A DNA stretch of 64,000 nt from Amycolatopsis albispora. GTDB taxonomy: Bacteria; Actinomycetota; Actinomycetes; Mycobacteriales; Pseudonocardiaceae. Position 1 is the first letter of the stretch. Each line of letters opens with the position of its first letter. The DNA lies in NCBI RefSeq assembly GCF_003312875.1, contig NZ_CP015163.1, forward strand, positions 5,952,001-6,016,000. The letters are read 5' to 3'. Below are positions 17,709-26,469 of this stretch, in pieces. A program made the translations under genes and the position numbers. The notes under the pieces were generated by a model. It searched no databases and was not told the DNA's origin. It worked only from the letters and a program-made list of their open reading frames with translations.

Positions 17709-18130
17709 CCGACTGCGCGATCTGCGCCAAGCACCGCGGCACCGGTCCGCTCGTGGGCCCGGTCCTCTGGGAGGACGACCTCCTTGTGGTGTCACACCGG
17801 CCGCTCGGCGACCTCGCGTTCCCCGGTTACCTGTTCGTCGAGACCAGACGGCACGTGGCAGCCCTCGACGCGCTCGAACCGGCTGAGGTCGGCGCGGTGG
17901 CGCGAGCCGCCTGGCTGGCGGCACGCGCCCTGCGCGCCGAACTCGCCCCGCAGCACGTCTTCTCCGCGATCGCGGGTCGTCAAGTGGCGCACTTCCACCA
18001 GCACGTATTCGCCCGCCACGCGGGCACGCCCGAGCACATCGGCTGGATGGACCCGTGGCCGGGCGCACCGCGAGTCACGGCAACCGAACTCGACGCGTTG
18101 TGCGCACGGTTGCGCACCCATTTCGGTTGA
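17705..18130 (+). CDS. HIT-family hydrolase
   Basis: The protein has 141 residues. A Cys-containing N-terminus (DCAICAKH) is followed by the histidine triad in AHFHQHVFARH. HIT proteins hydrolyse or transfer nucleotides (Ap4A, AMP-lysine, adenylated intermediates). The GTG start lies in a 4-base overlap with the Ku stop, so it is the third gene of the ligD-ku unit. A role in cleaning up adenylated intermediates of end joining is attractive but is inference. Confidence 0.82.
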   Translation: MTDCAICAKHRGTGPLVGPVLWEDDLLVVSHRPLGDLAFPGYLFVETRRHVAALDALEPAEVGAVARAAWLAARALRAELAPQHVFSAIAGRQVAHFHQHVFARHAGTPEHIGWMDPWPGAPRVTATELDALCARLRTHFG

Positions 18131-18131
18131 C

Positions 18132-18629
18132 TCAGCGCGTTTCCAGCACCTGCGCCAGGAACCGGTGCAGCTTCTCTTCCAGCCGCGCGACGCGTTCGTC
18201 CAGCGTGACGGTCTCGTTCGCCTGCGGGGTGTCCGGCTTGAGCTTGCCGCGCAGGTAGTCCGAGCAGCGCAGGTTCGCGCACAGGTACAGCCCGAGCGTG
18301 TTGCCGTCCTTTCCGGACTTGCCAGCCCGGCGCGCGGAGAACAACGCCACGTCGACCAGCCCGTGCGTGGTCATGCACAGCCCGCACATCCCGCTGCGCA
18401 ACCGGCTCTTCGGCGGCTCGGTCGCCCGCAGCGACAGGCCGACCACCTCCCCTTCGTGCCGCGCCACCAAATACGCGCGCTGCGTTGCCCGCGGATCCCG
18501 CCACGCCAGGAAATCCAGCTCCGACCAGCGGAGCTCCTCCGTCCGGGCCGGTAGCGTCAGTCCCTTCGCCTCGCCCTTCGAGCAGTTGACGAACGAAGCC
18601 CTGATCTCGGCCTCTGTGAGCGGTTCCAC
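18132..18629 (-). CDS. FBP-domain protein (FusB-like treble-clef zinc finger)
   Basis: The protein has 165 residues. It begins MEPLTEAEIRASFVNCSKGE, the usual start of the actinobacterial FBP family. A zinc site is built from CGLC and CANLRC about 35 residues apart. Related FusB proteins bind elongation factor G and release it from stalled ribosomes, giving fusidic acid tolerance; whether this one does so is not shown by the sequence. It is convergent with the HIT gene with only one base between stops. Confidence 0.82.
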   Translation of the reverse strand: MEPLTEAEIRASFVNCSKGEAKGLTLPARTEELRWSELDFLAWRDPRATQRAYLVARHEGEVVGLSLRATEPPKSRLRSGMCGLCMTTHGLVDVALFSARRAGKSGKDGNTLGLYLCANLRCSDYLRGKLKPDTPQANETVTLDERVARLEEKLHRFLAQVLETR

Positions 18630-18727
18630 CGCGTTTCCCCTTTCCGGCTACAACGACCGGCCAGGGTAATTTCCGTCGCGAAGCGCGGCCACGCATTTTC
18701 GCCGCGTGCGCTCCGTAGGATCATCCC

Positions 18728-20227
18728 GTGCGCACCGGCCGCCTCCGCCAGAGTCTCCCTCCGCGGTTCCCCCTGCTGTTGCGCACCAGCCTCGGCTTCG
18801 CCGCGCTCGGCGTCGGCTCCAGTGTGTGCGGTTCCGGCGTGGTTTTCCTCCTTCTCCTGCTCCAGGGCATTCCGCACGACGTCGGCGAGCACGGCTGGAC
18901 CATGCTCATCTGCGCCGCCGCGTACATCCTGTTCTCGCTGCTCGCCGGTTCACTGTGGACGGCGCTGCTGCAGCGGCGGACCGCGGTCTGGTTCCTCTTC
19001 GACCGCGAGCCGTCCGAGGACGAGGTCCGCCGCGCGCTCCGGATCCCGATCGATCTCGCGCTGGTCAGCGGCACTTTGTGGCTGGCTGGTTCGGTGGTGC
19101 TCGGCACGCTCGCCTGGGTGCTGGGCTCGGTCTGGGACGCGCTGGGTGTGGGATTGGTCATCCTGCTCGGCGGGCTGACCACGGCGGGCCTCACCTACCT
19201 GCTCGCCGAGCGGCTGGCCCGGCCGGTGATGACGGTCGCGCTCAAGGCCCGCCCGCCCGACGGCACGCTTTCGGTGACCGTGCTCACCCGGCTGGTGGTG
19301 ACCTGGGCGCTGGCCAGCGGCATGCCGATGCTGGGCGTGCTGCTGGTGGTCCTGCCGCCGAACCTCGGCAGCCGCGATCCCGGCCCGAGCCTGGTCCTGC
19401 TTTCCGTGCTCGGCCTGGTGCTCGGGGCCGTCACGACCGCGTTGCTCGCCCGCTCGGTCGCCGCACCGCTGCACCAGCTCAAACTGGCGCTGGACCGGGT
19501 CGCCCGCGGGCGCACGGACGTGCGGGTCCCGGTCGACGACTCGAGCGAGATCGGCAAGCTCCAGGCTTCGGTCAACGACATGGTCGACGGCCTGCGTGAA
19601 CAGGCCCGGCTGCGTGACCTGTTCGGCAGGCACGTGGGCGCGGACGTGGCGCGGCACGCGCTCGAATACGGCGCCTCGCTGTCGGGTGACGTGCGCGAGG
19701 TGACCGCGTTGTTCGTGGACGTGGTGGACTCGACCGCGATGGCGTACCAGTCGCCGCCGGTCGAGGTGGTGCGCAAGCTGAATCGGTTCTTCGCCTCCGT
19801 GGTCGACGCCGTGGGCACCCACGGCGGGCTGGTCAACAAGTTCCAGGGCGACGCGGCCCTGTGTGTTTTCGGTGCGCCGACGCGCCTGGCCGATCCGGCG
19901 ACGGCGGCGTTGCAGGCGGCGCGGGCCATCCGCGACTCCGTGCGTGACGCCGGTGAGCTGGACCTGGGCATCGGGGTGGCCAGTGGCCGCGTGTTCGCCG
20001 GTCAGCTCGGATCGAGCAGCCGGTTCGAGTACACGGTGATCGGCGATGCGGTGAACGAGGCCGCACGCCTCACCGACAACGCGAAGAAGGTGCGCGGGCG
20101 GATCCTGGCCAGCCAGACCGTGGTCGAGGCCGCCACCACCACCGAACGCACCCGCTGGCGCCGTCACCGGCGCCTGCAACTCCGCGGACGTAAACAGCCT
20201 ACGGTGACCTACACCCCGACGGCCTGA
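18728..20227 (+). CDS. Membrane class III adenylate/guanylate cyclase with HAMP
   Basis: The protein has 499 residues from a GTG start. About six membrane segments fill residues 15-235. A HAMP linker follows (LARSVAAPLHQLKLALDRVA, then SEIGKLQASVNDMVDGL). The catalytic domain (about 310-490) has the metal-binding aspartates in FVDVVDST and NKFQGDAALCVFGAP, and the transition-state Asn in VIGDAVNEAARL. The Lys in NKFQGD favours ATP as substrate, giving cAMP. A Crp-type regulator at 42149-42871 could read cAMP, but no direct link is visible. It has its own promoter region and no operon partner. Confidence 0.92.
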   Translation: MRTGRLRQSLPPRFPLLLRTSLGFAALGVGSSVCGSGVVFLLLLLQGIPHDVGEHGWTMLICAAAYILFSLLAGSLWTALLQRRTAVWFLFDREPSEDEVRRALRIPIDLALVSGTLWLAGSVVLGTLAWVLGSVWDALGVGLVILLGGLTTAGLTYLLAERLARPVMTVALKARPPDGTLSVTVLTRLVVTWALASGMPMLGVLLVVLPPNLGSRDPGPSLVLLSVLGLVLGAVTTALLARSVAAPLHQLKLALDRVARGRTDVRVPVDDSSEIGKLQASVNDMVDGLREQARLRDLFGRHVGADVARHALEYGASLSGDVREVTALFVDVVDSTAMAYQSPPVEVVRKLNRFFASVVDAVGTHGGLVNKFQGDAALCVFGAPTRLADPATAALQAARAIRDSVRDAGELDLGIGVASGRVFAGQLGSSSRFEYTVIGDAVNEAARLTDNAKKVRGRILASQTVVEAATTTERTRWRRHRRLQLRGRKQPTVTYTPTA

Positions 20228-20341
20228 GTTGTCCACAGGCGGCTAGTTGTCCACAGGCTGCGGCCCGACCGGCAGCGAACCCCGCCCTCACCGAGGCAAA
20301 GTCAAAGCGTGCTTCGAGAAATCCCGGCCGTCACCACGGCC

Positions 20342-21343
20342 TCACACATTCGCCAGAGCGGGCCAGCGCAGCAGCGTGGCGCCCCAGGTGAGGCCCGCGC
20401 CGAAGGCGCTCAGCAGCACCCGCTGCCCGGCGAGCAGCGTGCCGTCGCGCTGCGCGTCGGCCATCGCCAGCGGGATGGAGGCGGCGCTGGTGTTGCCGGT
20501 CCGCTCGATGTTCACCACCAGCGCGTCCTGCGGCAGGCCGAGGTACTTCGCGGTGGTCTGCAGGATGCGGATGTTGGCCTGGTGCCCGATGAACCGGTCC
20601 ACGTCGCCGACGGTCCACCCGGCCTGCTCCAGCACGCTGCGCGAGGCCTCCGCCATGCGCGTGCCCGCCTGCCGGAACACGGCCTGGCCGTGCATGTCGA
20701 GAAAGTAGTCGTGCGGGTTGTCCGAACGCCGCTGCTTCGCGCCGCCCGCGGGCACCATCAGCAGTTCGGCCAGCCCACCGTCGCTGTGCAGGGCGAACGG
20801 GCCGAGCGCGCCGAGTTCGTCGGCGTCGCCGGCCCGCAGCACCACGGCACCCGCGCCGTCCCCGAAGATCGGCACGGTGCCGCGGTCGTCCGGATCGACC
20901 AGCGTGGTGAAGGTGTCCGCCCCGATCACCAGCACCCGCCGCGCGATCCCGCCCGCGATGAACCCGCTCGCGGTCGCCAACGCGTAGAGGAACCCGCTGC
21001 ACACCGCGTTCACGTCGACCGCGTTGACCTCACCGAGGCCGAGCCGCGCGGCCACCTGCGGCGCGCTCGCCGGGCACACCTGGTCGGGTGTGGCGGTGGC
21101 CAGCACCACCGCGTCGACCTCGGTCAGCCCGGCCGAGTCCAGCGCCTGCCGCCCGGCGGCCACCGCCATGTCCACAGTGGACGTTCCAGGGTCGGCCACC
21201 CGCCGTTCGGCGATCCCGGTACGGCTGCGGATCCACTCGTCGGAGGTGTCGAGCCTGGCGGCGATCTCCTCGTTGGCGAGCACGCGCGGCGGCAGCCACG
21301 CGCCGAGTCCACACAGCACGGCGGCCACTACAGATTCCTCCAC
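20342..21343 (-). CDS. fabH: 3-oxoacyl-ACP synthase III (FabH-like)
   Basis: The protein has 333 residues. The catalytic triad is complete: C115 in VNAVCSGFLYAL, H254 in FIGHQANIRI and N284 in ERTGNTSAASIP. LDTSDEWIRSRTGI and FGDGAGAVVLR are further family marks. FabH condenses an acyl-CoA primer with malonyl-ACP to start fatty acid synthesis. It is not next to other fab genes, so it may be a secondary or specialised priming enzyme. It lies downstream of the two-component genes on the same strand, separated by 123 bp. Confidence 0.92.
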   Translation of the reverse strand: MEESVVAAVLCGLGAWLPPRVLANEEIAARLDTSDEWIRSRTGIAERRVADPGTSTVDMAVAAGRQALDSAGLTEVDAVVLATATPDQVCPASAPQVAARLGLGEVNAVDVNAVCSGFLYALATASGFIAGGIARRVLVIGADTFTTLVDPDDRGTVPIFGDGAGAVVLRAGDADELGALGPFALHSDGGLAELLMVPAGGAKQRRSDNPHDYFLDMHGQAVFRQAGTRMAEASRSVLEQAGWTVGDVDRFIGHQANIRILQTTAKYLGLPQDALVVNIERTGNTSAASIPLAMADAQRDGTLLAGQRVLLSAFGAGLTWGATLLRWPALANV

Positions 21344-21466
21344 CGGCCAGAGGAAGGGAAAACCTGGCCGCCCCTCTCTTTTAAGACCTACCTCTCGGTA
21401 TACCGGCGGGTTGTGTCCCAGGTCTCATCTCGAATAGTTTTCGTATTCGCTGCCTTAGCACGGAAC

Positions 21467-22102
21467 TCACCCGAGAAATGCCAGTACCGCGAGAACCCGC
21501 CGGTGCCCGGCCTCGTCCGGCGGAAGATCGAGTTTCGCGAAAATGTTGCCGACGTGCTTGTGCACCGCCCGGTCGGTGACCACCAGCCGCCGCGCTATTT
21601 CCCCGTTGGCGAAGCCCTGCGCCATCAGCTCCAGCACCTCGCGTTCCCGCGCGGTCAGCGCCGCCAGCGGATCGTGGCGCTTGGTCAGCAACTGCGCGAC
21701 CACCTCGGGGTCCATCGCGGTACCCCCGGCGGCCACCCGCTCGAGCGCGTCCAGGAACTCCGCCACCCGCGCGACGCGGTCCTTCAGCAGGTAACCGACG
21801 CCACCCTCGCCGCTGGACAGCAGCTCACCGGCGTAGGTCTGCTCGACGTACTGCGAGAGCACGAGCACCGGCAGCCCGGGCGTCTCGCGCCGGGCCCGCA
21901 GCGCCGCACGAACGCCCTCGTCGGTGAAGGACGGCGGCAGCCGCACGTCCACAATGGACACATCGGGCCGGTGCCGTGCCGCCGCCTCGACGAAGGCCGG
22001 GGCGTCGGTGACCGCGTCGACCACCTCGTGCCCGGCGGTGCCCAGCAGCAGTTTCAGGCCTTCGGCGAGCAGGACGTTGTCCTCGGCGATCAGGACACGC
22101 AC
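21467..22102 (-). CDS. NarL/LuxR-type response regulator
   Basis: The protein has 211 residues. The receiver domain has the acidic pair in IAEDNVLLAEG, the phosphorylated D52 in SIVDVRLPP and the Lys in YLLKDRV. A LuxR-type helix-turn-helix follows (LTAREREVLELMAQGFANGE, then DRAVHKHVGNIFAKL). It overlaps the end of the histidine kinase gene by 13 bases and is its partner. The target genes are unknown; fabH directly downstream is a candidate. Confidence 0.93.
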   Translation of the reverse strand: MRVLIAEDNVLLAEGLKLLLGTAGHEVVDAVTDAPAFVEAAARHRPDVSIVDVRLPPSFTDEGVRAALRARRETPGLPVLVLSQYVEQTYAGELLSSGEGGVGYLLKDRVARVAEFLDALERVAAGGTAMDPEVVAQLLTKRHDPLAALTAREREVLELMAQGFANGEIARRLVVTDRAVHKHVGNIFAKLDLPPDEAGHRRVLAVLAFLG

Positions 22103-23313
22103 GGGCAGTCCATCGCCACCACCGTCGGGCCGCCGACCGGGCTGTCCACCACGAACTGGCCGTCCAGCGCGGCGATCCGGCGCCTCATCCCGGCCACGCC
22201 GGTGCCCCTTTCCTCGTTGATGCCGCCGCGCCCGTTGTCCAGCACGACCACGCTCAAGGTATCGCCGATGCGCGTCACGGTGACCTGCGCGCCGGTCGCG
22301 CCGCTGTGCTTGACCACGTTGGTCAGCGCCTCGTTCACCACGAAGTACGCGGCAGCTTCCACCGGGGCGGGCACCTTGCCGAGCGAGGGCACGTCCAGCT
22401 CCACCGGCAGCGGGCAGTTCGCCGCGACCGCGGCCAGCGCGCCTTCCAGCCCGCGGTCGGCCAGGATCGGCGGGTACATCGAGCGCAGCACGCCACGCAG
22501 CTCGGTCATCGCCTCCTCGGCCCCTTCCCGCGCCTCGGCGAGCAACGCGGCGACGGCCTGCGGATCCCGCTCGAGCTGCTGCTCGGCGAGGCCGAGCCGC
22601 ATCGCGATGGACACCAGCCGGGCCTGCGTGCCGTCATGCAGGTCGCGCTCGATCCGCCGCAGTTCGGCACCATGCGCGTCGACGGCTCCGGCGCGGGTCT
22701 CCTCCAGCGTTTCGACCCGCTCGGTCAGCTGTTCCCTGGTCGACGGCGCCAGCAGCAACGCCGAGATGCGAGCGCTCAGGTCGGCGATCCGCGGCGTGAC
22801 GAAGAAGGCGAGGCCGAGGCACAGCACCAGCTGCACAAGCCCGAGCCCGGCCGCGCTGCCCCAGCTGGTCACCGGGATGTTCGCGATCACTCGCATCGGA
22901 TCGTCTTCGGGGAAGAGCCACCACAGCGAGATCGCGGGCACGGCGAGCACCGGCAACACCGCCAAGCCGATGCCGAGCGTGCCGAGCACCAACCCGGCGA
23001 ACATGTTCGCCGGCACCCAGCGCAAGTCGCGGAGCGTGGCGGGATCGGCCAACTGGGCGCGCAGGTTACCGGCGGCCCCCTCGTGGCCAGGGATCTCCCG
23101 CCCCAGCCGGGCCCCCGCACGCCACCGCTCGAAGTCGGCGATCTGGCCCAGCCACCGCAGCTCGTGCGGCAGGGCCAGCAACCCGATGCCCAACATGCTG
23201 ACCGCGGCGGTGAAGAGCAACACCGGCACCCCCACCGCGGCGGCGATCCCCGTGGCCAAGGTGCCAAGGTTGTACCGAAAGGCCGCAACCACCCGGCGCC
23301 ATGCGTTGTCCAT
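22090..23313 (-). CDS. NarL-partner sensor histidine kinase
   Basis: The protein has 407 residues. Four to five hydrophobic segments lie in residues 10-190, including a conserved actinobacterial sensor region. The HisKA_3 phosphoacceptor is in RRIERDLHDGTQARLVSIAM. The ATPase domain has AAAYFVVNEALTNVVKHSG (N box) and VVLDNGRGG (G box). It phosphorylates the overlapping response regulator. The signal is not evident. Confidence 0.92.
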   Translation of the reverse strand: MDNAWRRVVAAFRYNLGTLATGIAAAVGVPVLLFTAAVSMLGIGLLALPHELRWLGQIADFERWRAGARLGREIPGHEGAAGNLRAQLADPATLRDLRWVPANMFAGLVLGTLGIGLAVLPVLAVPAISLWWLFPEDDPMRVIANIPVTSWGSAAGLGLVQLVLCLGLAFFVTPRIADLSARISALLLAPSTREQLTERVETLEETRAGAVDAHGAELRRIERDLHDGTQARLVSIAMRLGLAEQQLERDPQAVAALLAEAREGAEEAMTELRGVLRSMYPPILADRGLEGALAAVAANCPLPVELDVPSLGKVPAPVEAAAYFVVNEALTNVVKHSGATGAQVTVTRIGDTLSVVVLDNGRGGINEERGTGVAGMRRRIAALDGQFVVDSPVGGPTVVAMDCPCVS

Positions 23314-23455
23314 ACCGCCGATTCTTCACCCGTCCCGCCGCCCGCGCGGTAGCACCAGCTACACCATCCGCCCAGCCACCCCATCCCACCGCTGCCAGCC
23401 CCTCACCGAACCCGCACACACCACCGCCTCTCTCGCTGAGCGTCGCCTGCATCTA

Positions 23456-24694
23456 GTGCTCTGTCCATGAACGTTGGCCGGTTTGGTGACACGCCGGTCA
23501 GCGTTCGGGGTGGGTGATCGGCTTGCCGTCAGGCTGGATGGATGGCAGATCCAGTCCGGGTGCGCAGGCTGACCGATCATGAAGGGCAGCGGCTGCAGCA
23601 GATCGTGCGAAGAGGAACAGGCTCCGCGGTGCGGCTGCGCCGGGCGATGGTGGTGCTCGCCTCGGCCGGCGGTAACACTGTCCCGGCGATCGCCCGGCTG
23701 GTCCAAGGCGACGAGGACGCGATCCGCAATGTGATCCATCGGTTCAACGAGACGGGCATGGCCAGTCTGGACCCTCGGTGGGCGGGTGGCCGTCCCCGCC
23801 TGATCAGCCCTGAAGACGAAGCCTTCATCGTCGCGACGGCCACCACGCGACCCGAAGCACTCGAGCAGCCCTTCACCCGCTGGAGCCTGCGCAAACTCGC
23901 CGCCTACCTGGCCCGCAACCCGCGGCGGGTGGTGCAGGTCGGACGGGAACGGCTGCGGCAGTTCCTGCACAAACACGAGATCAGCTTCCAGCGCACGAAA
24001 ACCTGGAAGGAGTCCAACGACCCGGACCGTGACACCAAGCTGGCCCGGATCGAGCACGTCACGAACTCGTTTCCAGACCGGGTGTTCGCCTTCGACGAAT
24101 TCGGGCCACTGACCATCCGGCCACACCCGGGTGCCGGCTGGGCTCGACAAGCACATCCGGACCGGCTGCCCGCGAACTATCACAAACTGCACGGAGTCCG
24201 GCAGTTCCACGGCTGCTACTCCGTCGGCGACGACACCCTCTGGGGTGCGGTCCGCACGAAGAAATCCGCCGCGAACACCCTGGCCGCCCTCAAATCCGTC
24301 CGCTCCGCACGCCCGGACGGGGCACCGATCTACATCATCCTGGACAACCTCTCCGCCCACCGCGGCCGGCCGATCCGCAGCTGGGCGGCCCGTAACAAGG
24401 TCGAGTTGTGCTTCACCCCGACCTATTCGTCCTGGGCCAACCCGATCGAGGCCCACTTCGGGCCGCTGCGCACCTTCGTCATCGCTGGCTCCGACCATCC
24501 CAACCACCCAGTGCTGGCACGTCGGCTGCACGACTATCTACGCTGGCGCAACACCAACGCCCGGCACCCCGACATCCTTGCCGCGCAACGCCGTGAACGC
24601 GCACGAGTCCGCAGCGAGAAGGGCATCCGCTGGGGCGGGCAACACCTCACCCCAGCCGCCTGACCAACCCGGCGAACCTATCTGGACAGAGCAC
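23456..24694 (+). mobile_element. IS630-family insertion sequence, copy 2
   Basis: This 1239-bp element is the same as the one at 3247-4485, with the same GTGCTCTGTCCA/TGGACAGAGCAC ends and an identical transposase. TA duplications lie at 23454-23455 and 24695-24696. It is inserted into a relic of a wax-ester synthase gene: the sequence on either side (minus strand) reads ALR before and MQATLSE after the element. Confidence 0.95.
23542..24663 (+). CDS. IS630-family transposase (copy 2)
   Basis: The protein has 373 residues, identical to the transposase at 3333-4454, with the same helix-turn-helix N-terminus and DDE residues (FAFDEFG, IILDNLSAH, NPIEAHF). The intact frame and lack of divergence point to recent transposition. 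Confidence 0.95.
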   Translation: MADPVRVRRLTDHEGQRLQQIVRRGTGSAVRLRRAMVVLASAGGNTVPAIARLVQGDEDAIRNVIHRFNETGMASLDPRWAGGRPRLISPEDEAFIVATATTRPEALEQPFTRWSLRKLAAYLARNPRRVVQVGRERLRQFLHKHEISFQRTKTWKESNDPDRDTKLARIEHVTNSFPDRVFAFDEFGPLTIRPHPGAGWARQAHPDRLPANYHKLHGVRQFHGCYSVGDDTLWGAVRTKKSAANTLAALKSVRSARPDGAPIYIILDNLSAHRGRPIRSWAARNKVELCFTPTYSSWANPIEAHFGPLRTFVIAGSDHPNHPVLARRLHDYLRWRNTNARHPDILAAQRRERARVRSEKGIRWGGQHLTPAA

Positions 24695-24696
24695 TA

Positions 24697-24862
24697 GCGG
24701 AGTGCGGAAGCCCCGTCCATCAACGCGTGGTGCACCTTGCCGTACATCGCGAACCGGTCGTCCCGGAAGCCCTCCACCAGGCGGACTTCCCACAGTGGAC
24801 GGCGCCGGTCGAGCAGCGTGCTGTGCCAGCGGCCGGTCAGTTCCAGCAGCTCGCGCATGCGG
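24697..24862 (-). pseudogene. Wax ester synthase/diacylglycerol acyltransferase relic
   Basis: On the minus strand, about 55 codons read RMRELLELTGRWHSTLLD, RRPLWEVRLVEG and AMYGKVHHALMDGASALR. HHALMDG is the HHxxxDG catalytic motif of WS/DGAT acyltransferases. The relic is cut by the IS630 element; a further piece, MQATLSE, continues on the far side at about 23430-23452, but in-frame TAG precedes it. The upstream end (24862) is fused to an unrelated permease relic. Everything N- and C-terminal is gone. Confidence 0.75.
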
Positions 24863-25000
24863 CTGGGCGTGCTCTGCTGCGCGTACATGCTGTTCAGCCT
24901 GGACGTCGTCACCTGGCTGACCTTCGCCGGCTGGATGCTGTTCGGCCTGGTGCTCTACTTCGCGTACGGCATGCGGCGCTCGAAGCTGGCACGGTCATGA
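24863..25000 (+). pseudogene. C-terminal relic of an APC amino-acid permease
   Basis: About 45 codons read LCCAYMLFSLDVVTWLTFAG then WMLFGLVLYFAYGMRRSKLA and a stop at 24998-25000. This is the pattern of the last two membrane segments of cationic amino-acid/polyamine permeases. The rest of the gene is missing; the left end is fused to the antisense wax-ester synthase relic. The stop overlaps the start of the following nitrilase relic by ATGA, so a real permease-nitrilase operon once stood here. Confidence 0.65.
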
Positions 25001-25395
25001 AGGTCATGAAGGTCGCAGTGTTCCAGGGCCCCGCTGACAGCGCGGACTTCCTGCCCCGGCTGGCCGGCGCGGCCGCCCGCGCGTCGGGCGCCGACCTGCT
25101 GGTCTGCCCGGAAATGGCGGCCACCGGGTACAACATCGGTGAGGCCGCCGAGGACCTGGCCGAGCAGGCCGACGGCCCCACCGCGCGCCGGGTCGCCGAG
25201 ATCTGCCGTGCACACGGGCTGGCGATCGCCTACGGCTACCCGGAACGCGCACTCGGCACCGTCCACAACTGCGTCCAGCTGATCGACGCGACCGGGCGGG
25301 CGCTGGCCAACTACCGGAAGACGCACCTGTTCGGCGAGCTGGACAAGGCGCACTTCTCCCCCGGCGACCGCGCGGTGGTGCAGACCCGGCTGCGG
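24997..25395 (+). pseudogene. N-terminal relic of a carbon-nitrogen hydrolase
   Basis: About 133 codons from ATG 24997 (or 25006) read as a nitrilase-family N-terminus: MKVAVFQGPADS, LLVCPEMAATGYN with the catalytic Glu, and NYRKTHLFGELDKAHFSPGD with the catalytic Lys. Similarity ends near VVQTRLR, just before the segment that would hold the catalytic Cys, and unrelated sequence follows in frame. It is therefore inactive. Confidence 0.75.
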
Positions 25396-25578
25396 CAGCA
25401 CGGAACGCCGAAAGTGGTAGTCGAATTCGACGCCCTCAGCCCAAGCGGCGCAACCCACAGTGTTCACCGGCCGGGCGGGACGGCGGCGGAAGCACGACGG
25501 ACCTCGGAGCGGTCGAGCAGCCTGCGCCGGACCACCCACGCCCGTCACCTCTCCACCGACCCCAACCCTTCACCGCCC

Positions 25579-26350
25579 TACTTCGCGCTGTTCTCCACCA
25601 TCATGGGCGTCGCAGCCGACCGGACGAAGATCATTCCGGGCAACCCGTGCCGAGGTGTGCGGGTCGGGTCAGGCGAGTACGAAGAGGAACGTCTCGTCGC
25701 CAGCCCCGTGCAGGTCCTGCGAGCCGCGGTGCGCCTGTACCAACGGCGCCGCGGCCGCCGCGGCGATCACCGAGCCGGGGCGCTTCCACCAGGTCGAGCT
25801 GGAGCTGGCGGGCGACTACCTGCCGATGAAGCGGATCGCCGAAATCCTGTCCGATGCTTGGGAAACGCCGTTGTCCGCGCCGGACATGACCGAGGACGAA
25901 GCCGTCGCCGGCGGGATGCAGCCGATGGGTGCTTCGCTCGAGTGGCTGAACCTCGTGGGACAGCCCGCCCGCCCGGAGTTCGCGGCCGAATTCGGCCTCC
26001 CGCTCCCCAAGTTCGACGACGAGGGCTCGGACTCGGCGGGTTCACCATGTGCTTGCTGGACGCCTACACCGGCGCCCGCTGGAGAGAACTCGTCGGGCAG
26101 CAACGCCACGAATACGACCCCGAAGGCAGCCGGATCCGAATCTGCGCGCCACTCAAGGAGGTCAGCGGGAAAGTGTTCAAGGGCGGCAGCCTCGCTATGC
26201 GCGCCGAGGGAGCGACCTCACACCCGACACCGACACGCCCAGGACGTCGGCGGCGCAAGGGGAAGAAGGGCCGCACTATGACCCCGGCCGGGACCCGATG
26301 GGGGCCTGCCGCCGAGCATCGCGACGTTCTACGCCCGACACCACCCCCTC
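25579..26350 (+). pseudogene. Tyrosine recombinase (integrase) relic, split
   Basis: Two blocks in the same reading frame look like consecutive parts of an actinobacterial phage-type integrase. Block 1 (25579-25744) reads YFALFSTIMGVAADR, then IIPGNPCRGVRV and YEEERLVASPVQVLRAA. Block 2 (26037-26290) reads FTMCLLDAYTGARWRELVG, containing the first catalytic Arg, then IRICAPLKEVSGKVFKGG and KKGRTMTPAGTRW. After a frameshift, LPPSIATFY continues to about 26350. A piece of an NmrA-like gene lies between the blocks. The catalytic C-terminus is lost. Confidence 0.65.
25746..26036 (+). pseudogene. C-terminal relic of an NmrA-like NAD(P)-binding protein
   Basis: In a frame different from the flanking integrase blocks, about 95 codons read AAAAAITEPGRFHQVELELA, GDYLPMKRIAEILSD, GMQPMGASLEWLNLVGQPAR and FGLPLPKFDDEG. 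This resembles the C-terminal substrate-binding part of NmrA-family proteins. The NAD(P)-binding N-terminus is absent, and both ends abut integrase sequence. Confidence 0.6.
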
Positions 26351-26469
26351 ACCGCCCCCACCGACGCCGCCCGCGCCACCGCCACCGCCCTCGCCGCCGC
26401 AACCGCCACCAACCCTCGCCACCGCCCGCACACCAACAGTCACCAGCCACGACGCTCCCCTAGGCGCCC

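Noticed and set aside
20309..23470. Open frame of over 1,000 codons on the plus strand
   Set aside because: It lies opposite fabH and the two-component genes, shows no motif and has a composition typical of a shadow frame.
3247..24694. Composite transposon bounded by the two IS630 copies
   Set aside because: Each copy has its own TA duplication, IS630 elements rarely mobilise flanking DNA, and the content is core chromosomal.
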